Positions 57,056 to 64,000 of a stretch of 64,000 nucleotides of DNA are shown piece by piece. The DNA is from Hyphomonas sp. Mor2. Lineage in GTDB: Bacteria > Pseudomonadota > Alphaproteobacteria > Caulobacterales > Hyphomonadaceae. The notes below the pieces were generated by a model. It was not told the DNA's origin. It worked only from the letters and a program-made list of their open reading frames with translations, and did no database searches. The stretch is from the NCBI RefSeq assembly GCF_001854405.1, contig NZ_CP017718.1, positions 558,001-622,000 of the forward strand. The letters are read 5' to 3'. Each line of letters begins with the position of its first letter. The first letter of the stretch is position 1. A program made the position numbers and the translations under genes.

Positions 57056-57634
57056 ATGACATTTTTCTTGGTCGGGTTGGCGATCTTTTTCGGTTTGCAT
57101 ATCTACTCCGCGACTCGGTCGCGTCATGCTGAATATGATCTCAAGAAGCGCATGGGCTACGGCCTCTTCATGAGTGGCTACAGCTTGATCTCGCTTATCG
57201 GATTTGGTCTCATCGTTTATGGCTATGGCGCGACGCGTGGGTTCGGCGTGCTCTATGTGCCTCCGGTCTGGATGCAGCATATCAATCTGGTGCTGATGAT
57301 GCCTGCTCTGATTCTTCTGGTCGCCTCTCAGCTACCCCCTGGCAGGATTACGAAAGTCACCAAGCATCCGATGCTTCTGGCCGTGAAGCTCTGGGCGCTT
57401 GGTCACTTATTGGCGAATGGCGAGTTGAATTCTTTGATTCTGTTCGGCAGCTTTCTCGCCTATGCGGTGTTTGACCGGATCATGGTCAAACGTCGCGGGG
57501 ACAATGGTCCAGGTCCAGATGTCGTCTTGCAGGGACGTATGGACCTGATCGCAATTGTCGCTGGACTGGGGACATGGGCTGCGATCGCCTTTTGGCTGCA
57601 CCCGATCCTTTTTGGCGTCCCCGCAATCTCTTAA
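57056..57634 (+). CDS. NnrU-family membrane protein
   Basis: A 192-residue integral membrane protein with about six hydrophobic segments, beginning MTFFLVGLAIFFGLHIYSATRS and carrying HPMLLAVKLWALGHLLANGEL, which is the NnrU signature. NnrU/ZCIS-type proteins are linked to nitrite/NO metabolism in rhizobia and to carotenoid isomerisation in plants; the role here is unknown. ATG 57056 with AGGAGGG 6-7 nt upstream. No nitrogen-oxide genes nearby. Confidence 0.88.
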   Translation: MTFFLVGLAIFFGLHIYSATRSRHAEYDLKKRMGYGLFMSGYSLISLIGFGLIVYGYGATRGFGVLYVPPVWMQHINLVLMMPALILLVASQLPPGRITKVTKHPMLLAVKLWALGHLLANGELNSLILFGSFLAYAVFDRIMVKRRGDNGPGPDVVLQGRMDLIAIVAGLGTWAAIAFWLHPILFGVPAIS

Positions 57635-57713
57635 ACGCGCCGCCGCGCATCATTCACCTTGTCGGGGCTGGAAGGTCTGGTAAAGCCAGCTGGCCAGTAG
57701 AGTGAGAGACGCC

Positions 57714-58544
57714 ATGTCCGCCCAGACTCAGACACGCCGCAAAACCGTGCGCGATATCGCCAAAGCCAAAGGCGGCGACCCCTTGGTATGCCTGACCGCT
57801 TATGATGCGACGGTCGCAGAATTGCTCGACCCGCATTGTGACATCCTGCTCGTCGGGGATAGTGTGGGTATGGTGGTCCATGGGCTGCCATCGACGGTCG
57901 GCGTAACGATGGACATGATGATTCTGCACGGCCAGGCGGTGATGCGCGGTTCAACGCAGGCTTTTGTCGTCGTCGATATGCCGTTCGGGTCTTACGAAAC
58001 CAATTCGGATCAGGCCTTCCTGAATGCCGCGCGTATCCTGCAGGAAACCGGCTGTCAGGCCGTGAAGATAGAAAGCGGGGCGTACGCGGCCACGCAGATC
58101 AGGCATATGGTCGAGCGCGGGATACCCGTCATGGGCCATGTTGGCCTGCGTCCGCAAGCGACCCATGTCGATGGCGGGTTCCGGGCCAAAGGTCGTACCG
58201 ATGCGGAATGGGACAAGGCGATCGAAGAAGCGGTTGCGGCTGACGAGGCCGGGGCGTTTGCGATCGTGGTCGAAGGGGTTGCACCGGATCTCGCCGACAA
58301 GATTACGGCCACTGTGAGCTGCCCAACCATCGGGATCGGTGCGTCCGCAAACTGTGACGGTCAGATTCTGGTGACCAATGACATGTTGGGCATGACCGAT
58401 TGGGTGCCAAAATTCGTCAAGAAGAATGCAGATCTCAAAAGCGAGATCGAAAATGCCGCGAAAATCTATGCAGAAGAGGTGAAGGCGCGCGCCTTTCCCG
58501 GGGATGCTCAAACCTACAAACTGCGCAAAACTGCGCCGAGCTAA
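57714..58544 (+). CDS. panB: 3-methyl-2-oxobutanoate hydroxymethyltransferase
   Basis: First committed step of pantothenate synthesis. The 276-residue protein has LVCLTAYDATVAELLDPHCDILLVGDSVGMVVHGLPSTVGV, DMPFGSYETNSDQAFLNAARI, VKIESGAYAATQI and PVMGHVGLRPQATHVDGGFRAKGR, all characteristic of PanB. ATG 57714 is used (MSAQTQTRRKTVRDIA). It precedes the yfgM-bamB-der set by 80 nt. Confidence 0.96.
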   Translation: MSAQTQTRRKTVRDIAKAKGGDPLVCLTAYDATVAELLDPHCDILLVGDSVGMVVHGLPSTVGVTMDMMILHGQAVMRGSTQAFVVVDMPFGSYETNSDQAFLNAARILQETGCQAVKIESGAYAATQIRHMVERGIPVMGHVGLRPQATHVDGGFRAKGRTDAEWDKAIEEAVAADEAGAFAIVVEGVAPDLADKITATVSCPTIGIGASANCDGQILVTNDMLGMTDWVPKFVKKNADLKSEIENAAKIYAEEVKARAFPGDAQTYKLRKTAPS

Positions 58545-58623
58545 CCTTGTCCGTTGCGACCGAGAGCCGGCGCCGCTAGGGTGCGCGTGATCGACCCACG
58601 GACTGCGTCTGGAGACTGTATAT

Positions 58624-59439
58624 TTGGCTGATATTTTTGAAGAAGTCGAAGAAGGCTTACGCCAGGATCGCCTGTCGGTTCTGTGGAAGCGGTACGGCAT
58701 TCTAGCCTATCTCGGCGCTGCGCTCCTTATCGGTGGCGTTGGTTTGAATGAGTATTTGCAGGTTCGCTCAGCGCAGACCGTAGAATCCAATGCCGCGCGG
58801 CTTGAGGCGGCCCTCACGGAAGTTGATGCGCGAAATTATGACAATGCGGCGCAACAGCTGTCGGCGCTGGTAGATGACGATATCGCACCTTCCACCGTTG
58901 CCGCGCATTATCTCGCCGGAGTCCGTTTGGATGGAAATGGTGACGCCGTGGCGGCTGCCAATGTATTGCAGAGCGCTGTAGATACGGCCGAGGATCCGAC
59001 GCAGAAGCTCGCACTGATTAAGGCCGCCTATCTCAAGGCCGACACGATGACGCGAGATGAGCTTACCGGATTCCTGAGCCCGTTGAGCGAAGATGATGGC
59101 CCATTTGGAGCGCTCGCAACGGAATTGATCGCGGCCAAAGCGCTTCAAGAAGGCGATATCGAGTTTGCCCGCCGTGAGTTCAATCTTTTACGTTTGGCAC
59201 AAAGTGTGCCCCCAGGCGTGATGTTGCGCGCAGAGCAGGCGCTCGAGACCTTGCCACCGATCAGCGCGGATATCAGCCTGCCCGTAGAAGACGCAACTGA
59301 ATCAGCGGAACCTGAATCTGTAACCAGCGACTCATCGGCCAGCGACTCATCGGAAAGTACGCCGGTCGATACTGCGGAAACACCGGAACCAACCGGAGAA
59401 GCCGATACGGCTGACGATACTGAGGAGACGCCTGAATGA
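58624..59439 (+). CDS. YfgM-like TPR-containing membrane protein
   Basis: A 271-residue protein beginning MADIFEEVEEGLRQDRLSVLWKRYG, typical of the YfgM/TPR_21 family, with one transmembrane helix (ILAYLGAALLIGGVGLNEYL) and a TPR-like helical region to about 215. The Ser/Thr/Glu-rich tail (ESVTSDSSASDSSESTPVDT) is low complexity with a short internal repeat. YfgM supports periplasmic chaperone trafficking with the Sec translocon. TTG start at 58624. Its last 4 nt overlap bamB. Confidence 0.85.
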   Translation: MADIFEEVEEGLRQDRLSVLWKRYGILAYLGAALLIGGVGLNEYLQVRSAQTVESNAARLEAALTEVDARNYDNAAQQLSALVDDDIAPSTVAAHYLAGVRLDGNGDAVAAANVLQSAVDTAEDPTQKLALIKAAYLKADTMTRDELTGFLSPLSEDDGPFGALATELIAAKALQEGDIEFARREFNLLRLAQSVPPGVMLRAEQALETLPPISADISLPVEDATESAEPESVTSDSSASDSSESTPVDTAETPEPTGEADTADDTEETPE

Positions 59440-60785
59440 GCGCCCAGACCTTATTCAAGATCGGATTGATCTCTGTCACCTGTCTATCTCTTTCCGCTTG
59501 CTCGATTTTAAATCGTGGCGCAGCCGAACGTGAAGCTGAAGAGGCCCTGGAGAAAGAGGGACGGATCACGATGGTGCTCGGTGACGACACATTGCAGGCT
59601 GACCCGAGCCTGGTCAGTGAGGTCGTCATCTTGCCGGAGCCAAGAACGCTGACCGATGGTTGGCCGCAGGCCGGTAGCCGCGCCAGCAAGGCCGTTGGCA
59701 ACATAGCGGTGGCGGCTCAGCTGGATGTGGCTTGGCGCGCAGATGTCGGCAATGGATCGGATCGAAGATCGGCCTTGACCACCCCGCCTGTCGCATCGAG
59801 TGACACGATCTATTCGATCGACTCACGACAGACGATTGTTGCGACCAACGCTGAGAACGGGCGGCGCAAGTGGAGCGAGCGGCTGGAGTCTGGCAACCGA
59901 CGCGATGGCACAGGAATTGGCTCAGGGCTGGGCCTTGATGGCAATACATTGGTCATTGCCAGCGCATTTGGTTTTGTCGCAGCCCTGGATGCAACCACCG
60001 GCGCGGAGCTGTGGCGCACCCAGACCGAAGCGCCGATGACCGGATCGCCGACGATCAAGGACGGGCGCGTCTTCGTTTCCTCAAACAATAATGAAGTCCT
60101 GGCCCTGGATCTGGTCACAGGCACCGTCTTGTGGAGTGATCAGGCAATTGCGGAGACGGCGCGCGTGCTGGGCTCACCCAGCCCGGCGGCTGTCGAAGAC
60201 ATTGTCGTGGCCCCGTACTCATCGGGTGAGGTTATCGCGTACCTCGCCTCGAATGGTCGCCGTCTGTGGAGTGAAGCGCTGGCCAGCGTCGGACAGTTCA
60301 CGCCGATCTCTTCGATCAATGATATTGGCGCACGCCCCATTCTCGGTGGTGGACTTGTTTTTGCGGCCACACAGTCAGGGGTGCTCGCTGCGATTGATGG
60401 ACGGACCGGAAACCGGGTCTGGCAACAGCCCATCGGTACAATCCAGGCGCCCGCACTCGCAGGCGAATATCTGTTCGTTGTCGGGGTGGACGCCGAACTC
60501 GCTTGTATCAAAGCCGGAACCGGTCAAGTGGTCTGGGTGCAGGAGCTGGAACGGTTCAAACGACCTGAAAAACAAAGAGGCCGGATCACGTATGCGGGCC
60601 CGATTGTTGCGAATGGCCGGGTGCTGGTCGCGTCCTCAACTGGAGAGCTTATCGCCTTTGATCCGCAGACCGGTGATGAGACTGACCGCTTGAAACTTGG
60701 CGATCCTGTCTTTATCGAGCCGATTGCTGTTCAGGACAAATTGCTGATCCTGACCGATGATGCGCGCCTGATTGCAATTCGCTAA
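59436..60785 (+). CDS. bamB: Outer membrane protein assembly lipoprotein BamB
   Basis: A 449-residue beta-propeller lipoprotein of the BAM complex. Signal FKIGLISVTCLSLSAC with lipobox LSAC. PQQ-type propeller repeats are visible (STYSID-type, TYSIDSRQTIVATNAENGRRKW, VAALDATTGAELWRT, VLALDLVTGTVLWS, LAAIDGRTGNRVW, LIAFDPQTGDET). ATG start overlaps the preceding stop. Order yfgM-bamB-der is the same as in E. coli and common in alphaproteobacteria. Confidence 0.94.
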   Translation: MSAQTLFKIGLISVTCLSLSACSILNRGAAEREAEEALEKEGRITMVLGDDTLQADPSLVSEVVILPEPRTLTDGWPQAGSRASKAVGNIAVAAQLDVAWRADVGNGSDRRSALTTPPVASSDTIYSIDSRQTIVATNAENGRRKWSERLESGNRRDGTGIGSGLGLDGNTLVIASAFGFVAALDATTGAELWRTQTEAPMTGSPTIKDGRVFVSSNNNEVLALDLVTGTVLWSDQAIAETARVLGSPSPAAVEDIVVAPYSSGEVIAYLASNGRRLWSEALASVGQFTPISSINDIGARPILGGGLVFAATQSGVLAAIDGRTGNRVWQQPIGTIQAPALAGEYLFVVGVDAELACIKAGTGQVVWVQELERFKRPEKQRGRITYAGPIVANGRVLVASSTGELIAFDPQTGDETDRLKLGDPVFIEPIAVQDKLLILTDDARLIAIR

Positions 60786-60824
60786 GCTTCCACAGGCGCT
60801 GAACCACAGGACCCGGGGCGCGCC

Positions 60825-62348
60825 ATGCCGCTTAAAATCGCTATTGTGGGACGACCGAATGTCGGGAAGTCCACGCTGTTCAATCGCCTTGCGGGCAAGC
60901 AACTGGCGCTGGTCGATGACCAGCCCGGCGTCACGCGCGATCGCAAGGAAGCTGAAGGCCGCCTCGCGGATCTGCCCCTGATTCTGATCGACACCGCCGG
61001 TTTCGAGGATGTGACCGACGGTTCCCTGGAAGCGCGCATGCGTCAACAGACTGAGATTGCCATCCGTGAGGCAGAGCTCGCCCTGTTTCTGATTGATGCA
61101 CGAGTTGGCGTGACCGCTGTGGATGAGCGCTTTGCGCAAATTCTCCGCCGCGCCGACATGCCGATCGTCCTGGCGGCCAACAAGGCTGAAGGACATGCGG
61201 GGGACGAAGGACTGCTCGAGGCGTGGAACCTGGGTCTGGGCGAACCTGTTGGGCTCTCCGGCGCACACGGTGAGGGCTTGTCAGATCTCTATAGTTCGAT
61301 CCGTGAGGCTCTTGGCGAAGAGGCCTTCCTCGAGGCCTTGAAGGAAGAAGAAGCGGAAGAGCAGGATACGTTCAATCACGGCATTCTCGATCAGCTCGAG
61401 GGGCTCGACATGGATGATCCGTTTCTCAATGAAGCGAAGCTGGAAGCTGCGTTTGAGAAAGCCGGGATCGATGATGATGCCGAGGGCGAAGCGATTGCGG
61501 AAGCCAAGGCAGCCACCAAGGAGCGCCCGATAAGGCTCGCCATTGTCGGCCGACCGAATGCGGGTAAATCGACTTTGATCAATCAGCTGGTCGGCGAAGA
61601 CCGGATGCTGACCGGGCCGGAAGCCGGTATCACGCGCGACTCCGTTACGCTTCGCTGGACATGGGAAGGCCGAGAGGTGCGGCTGGTCGATACTGCCGGC
61701 TTGCGCAGAAAGTCCAAGGTTCAGGAACGCCTGGAAAAAATGTCGACGGGCGAGACGGTACGTTCGTTGAAATATGCGGACGTTGTCGCCCTGGTCATGG
61801 AGCCGGAAGATTCGTTTGAGAAACAGGATCTGCAGATCGCTGATCTCGCACTGCGAGAAGGGCGGGCCGTCGTTTTCGTGATCTCCAAATGGGACACGAT
61901 CAAGAACCACGGCATGGCGATGAAGGAGCTCGAGCGGCGACTGAAAGAGCATCTGCCGCAGGCCAAGGGGGCGGCGCTGGTGACATTGTCTGGTCTCACC
62001 GGCAAGCGGGTCGAACGCCTGATGCCAGCCGTCGCCAAGGCCTATGATGACTGGTGCGCCCGGGTGAAGACGGGCGACCTGAACCGCTGGCTGCGCTATA
62101 TGATTGAACGCAATCCACCGCCAAGCGTGCAGGGCAAACGCATCAAGCCGCGCTATATGGCACAGATCAAGGCGCGCCCGCCAACCTTTGTGCTGATCGC
62201 ATCGCGCGGGGATCAGATGCCTGAATCCTACAAGCGCTATCTGGTCAATGGTTTGCGCGAAGCCTTTGAATTACCCGGCGTGCCGATCCGGCTGATTGTG
62301 AAGCAAGGGGCCAACCCCTACGCAGATAAGGCCAGGCGCAAGCGCTAG
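60825..62348 (+). CDS. der: Ribosome biogenesis GTPase Der (EngA)
   Basis: Double-GTPase for 50S assembly. The 507-residue protein has two G domains with P-loops GRPNVGKSTLFNRL and GRPNAGKSTLINQL, DTAGFED and DTAGLRRKS G3 motifs, and the C-terminal KH-like domain (LNRWLRYMIERNPPPSVQGKRIKPRYMAQI). An acidic linker of about 60 residues (EEEAEEQDTFN ... DDDAEGEAIAEA) separates the two G domains. ATG 60825. Last gene of the plus-strand run. Confidence 0.96.
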   Translation: MPLKIAIVGRPNVGKSTLFNRLAGKQLALVDDQPGVTRDRKEAEGRLADLPLILIDTAGFEDVTDGSLEARMRQQTEIAIREAELALFLIDARVGVTAVDERFAQILRRADMPIVLAANKAEGHAGDEGLLEAWNLGLGEPVGLSGAHGEGLSDLYSSIREALGEEAFLEALKEEEAEEQDTFNHGILDQLEGLDMDDPFLNEAKLEAAFEKAGIDDDAEGEAIAEAKAATKERPIRLAIVGRPNAGKSTLINQLVGEDRMLTGPEAGITRDSVTLRWTWEGREVRLVDTAGLRRKSKVQERLEKMSTGETVRSLKYADVVALVMEPEDSFEKQDLQIADLALREGRAVVFVISKWDTIKNHGMAMKELERRLKEHLPQAKGAALVTLSGLTGKRVERLMPAVAKAYDDWCARVKTGDLNRWLRYMIERNPPPSVQGKRIKPRYMAQIKARPPTFVLIASRGDQMPESYKRYLVNGLREAFELPGVPIRLIVKQGANPYADKARRKR

Positions 62349-62390
62349 GAGCTTTGTTGGAGCAGATGCTCGAAGCTTACCGAAAAGTGG

Positions 62391-63095
62391 CTAGAGCAGA
62401 TCCCGGACATTGATGCGCGCATTGGTTCGCGCCTCTGACTCTTCCAATAATGGAACAATGTGTTGGGCCACGTCTTGCGTGGATGGCAAGGTCATTGGGT
62501 CCTCGCCAGGCATGGCATCCGCGCGCATCTGTGTACGGGTGGCGCCAGGATCGAACAGGTTGACCCGCAGGCTGGTCTGCTCATTCTCATCGGCCCAGGC
62601 GTAGACCAAGGCTTCAAGACCGGCCTTCGAGGCTTGATATGGCCCCCAGAAGGCGCGCGGTCTTGGAACAACACCGGACGTCACAAACACCGCACGGGGC
62701 GACTCCGAACGCCTCAGGAGCGGATCCGTGACACGGATCAAGCGCCAGTTTGCGTTGAGATTGACGTCAATCACCTCATTGAATTGACGTTCTCCGCCCG
62801 CCTGCAAGGGACCGATCGTGCCCAGCAGTCCAGCGTTTGCCAGGACCCCATCGAGCCGCCCGAACTTTTCGGCGATGGCGTGGCCGAGCGGCTCGAAAGC
62901 CGCGGCGTCCTTCAAGTCGAAAGGGATCAGGGTCATCGATCCACCCGAAGCACGGATCTCATCATCGAGCGATTCCAGTGCGTTCTTGGACCGTGCGAGG
63001 CCAATGACGTGGTGACCCGCCTCTGCGAGGGCTAGTGCTGCGGCGCGCCCGATGCCTTGCGACGCGCCCGTGACGAGAGTGATACGTTTATCCAT
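62391..63095 (-). CDS. SDR-family NAD(P)-dependent oxidoreductase
   Basis: A 234-residue short-chain dehydrogenase. Rossmann TGASQGIGRAAALALAEAG, the cofactor motif LDGVLANAGLLG (NAG variant), and the catalytic Ser and YxxxK in VTSGVVPRPRAFWGPYQASKAGLEAL are intact, so an active enzyme. Substrate unknown. It lies between der and purF on the minus strand, 27 nt after the purF stop, and may be read through from purF. Confidence 0.92.
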   Translation of the reverse strand: MDKRITLVTGASQGIGRAAALALAEAGHHVIGLARSKNALESLDDEIRASGGSMTLIPFDLKDAAAFEPLGHAIAEKFGRLDGVLANAGLLGTIGPLQAGGERQFNEVIDVNLNANWRLIRVTDPLLRRSESPRAVFVTSGVVPRPRAFWGPYQASKAGLEALVYAWADENEQTSLRVNLFDPGATRTQMRADAMPGEDPMTLPSTQDVAQHIVPLLEESEARTNARINVRDLL

Positions 63096-63122
63096 GCGCG
63101 CGCCCTAATGCGGAGATGCGAA

Positions 63123-64000
63123 CTAGTCCAGAAGCGAAAGCTGTCTTTCCTTGCTGCTCTCATTGTGTTCGTGGTCGATCAGACGGGTTGGATAGTCGCC
63201 TGTAAAACAATGGTCGGCAAAGGCTGGCGTTTCAGGGTCATAATCGACGCCTATCGCGCGATAGAGGCCGGGCACTGACAGGAAGCCGAGACTTTCGACT
63301 TTCAGATATTCGCGCATTTCTTCGAGCGAATGATTGGCGGCCAGCAGCTCGGTGCGATCGGCCATGTCGATGCCGTAAAAGTCCTGATGCGTGATTGGCG
63401 GACTGGCGGATCGGAAGTGAATTTCCTTGGCCCCGGCCTCGCGAACCATCTGGACGATCTTGCGAGACGTGTTGCCACGGACAATCGAGTCGTCGACGAG
63501 CAGAACGCGCTTACCTTCCAGCACGGCCTTGTTCGGCGAGTGTTTGCGCGACACAGCGCGCTGACGTCCGGTTTGGGTCGGCTGGATGAACGTCCGGCCA
63601 ACATAGTGGCTCCGAATGATGCCGAGCTGGAACGGGACGCCGGAATGCTCTGAAAAGCCGATTGCTGCCGGAACGCCGGAGTCCGGAACGGGGACGACCA
63701 CGTCAATATCGGCAGGGTGCTCCTCGGCGAGCTGATGGCCCATCTTGCGCCGAACTTCATAAACAGAACGGCCCTGAACGATACTGTCAGGGCGCGCGAA
63801 ATAAACATACTCAAACAAGCAAGGGCGAACGGGTTGAGACGGGAAAGCATTGTAGGACCGAATGCCGTCGGCGGTAATGATAATGACTTCGCCCGGGTCG
63901 ATTTCACGGACAAACTCGGCGCCCATGAGATCCAGTGCGCAAGTCTCGGAAGCCAGGACATAGCCATCCCCGATATGACCTAGCACAAGCGGGCGGAGAC
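63123..64000 (-). CDS. purF: Amidophosphoribosyltransferase (partial, 5' end off window)
   Basis: First step of purine synthesis, PRPP to phosphoribosylamine. The C-terminal 292 residues are present, starting LRPLVLGHIGDGYVLASETCALDLMGAEFVREIDPGEVI; the N-terminal nucleophile Cys and glutaminase half are beyond base 64000. The PRPP-binding P-loop RVLLVDDSIVRGNTSRKIV and the preceding PVPDSGVPAAIGFSEHSG are intact. An internal GTG at 63986 is not the true start. Extent at the edge is open. Confidence 0.96.
   Translation of the reverse strand, partial: LRPLVLGHIGDGYVLASETCALDLMGAEFVREIDPGEVIIITADGIRSYNAFPSQPVRPCLFEYVYFARPDSIVQGRSVYEVRRKMGHQLAEEHPADIDVVVPVPDSGVPAAIGFSEHSGVPFQLGIIRSHYVGRTFIQPTQTGRQRAVSRKHSPNKAVLEGKRVLLVDDSIVRGNTSRKIVQMVREAGAKEIHFRSASPPITHQDFYGIDMADRTELLAANHSLEEMREYLKVESLGFLSVPGLYRAIGVDYDPETPAFADHCFTGDYPTRLIDHEHNESSKERQLSLLD

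Noticed and set aside
56896-57057. 54-codon N-terminal extension of the secreted unknown protein at 56398
   Set aside because: It would cross the palindrome and promoter; the ATG at 56895 has AGGAGG and starts directly with a signal peptide.

Overview
This is a contiguous chromosomal segment of an alphaproteobacterium, most likely from the Hyphomonadaceae/Maricaulales-Caulobacterales side of the class. The evidence is a CcrM (GANTC) methyltransferase close to mutY, the neighbourhood dciA-dsbA-smc, the order rne-amiC-PBP1A-prfB, a bactofilin paired with an M23 peptidase, an alphaproteobacterial SUF cluster, panB-yfgM-bamB-der, and LexA-type GTTC-N7-GTTC boxes. Genus-level placement is inference. 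Almost everything is core housekeeping DNA with very tight gene packing. No tRNA, rRNA, IS element, CRISPR array or prophage was recognised.

Layout. 1-1488: end of an F0 ATP synthase operon (atpI-atpB-atpE, minus strand). 1507-8083: smc, two DsbA-like lipoproteins and dciA on the minus strand, with mutY diverging. 8151-13144: accessory insert between mutY and ccrM, holding a TIR-like/macro-domain fusion, an unknown membrane-anchored protein, a radical SAM protein behind a LexA box, and an MFS transporter. 13362-15688: ccrM with a GANTC-rich promoter, a GNAT and a lytic-transglycosylase-like protein. 15716-25550: PHA synthase, lipoprotein, aminotransferase-hom-glpX, an AraC regulator, recJ and a DUF2785-like lipoprotein. 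25598-29900: ornithine decarboxylase-like gene with a structured leader holding a 47-codon ORF, then RNase E. 30317-37838: amiC, PBP1A, prfB (programmed frameshift), bactofilin, M23 peptidase and Bcp. 37920-45294: YhdP/AsmA-like protein, tyrS, NamZ-like, DOMON-like and an alpha/beta hydrolase. 45404-56345: a SUF locus (cysteine desulfurase ... sufBCDST-sufA) interrupted by three tandem six-cysteine secreted proteins, a formaldehyde dehydrogenase and a VOC protein, and by an SOS-type small gene between sufB and sufC. 56398-64000: secreted unknown, NnrU-like, panB, yfgM-like, bamB, der, an SDR and the 3' part of purF.

The most interesting non-routine signals are: (1) a 17-bp palindrome TTATTGATATTCAATAA (with variants) placed 19-22 nt before the start codons of three unlinked envelope-type genes, which suggests an undescribed small regulon; (2) a TIR-like plus macro-domain fusion, a plausible NAD/ADP-ribose-based defence or signalling protein; (3) three tandem 137-residue secreted proteins with six conserved cysteines, each behind a copy of the same 16-bp operator-like palindrome; (4) a 71-residue coiled-coil gene whose -35/-10 spacer holds a LexA box; (5) a leader with several hairpins and a small ORF ahead of the ornithine decarboxylase-like gene.
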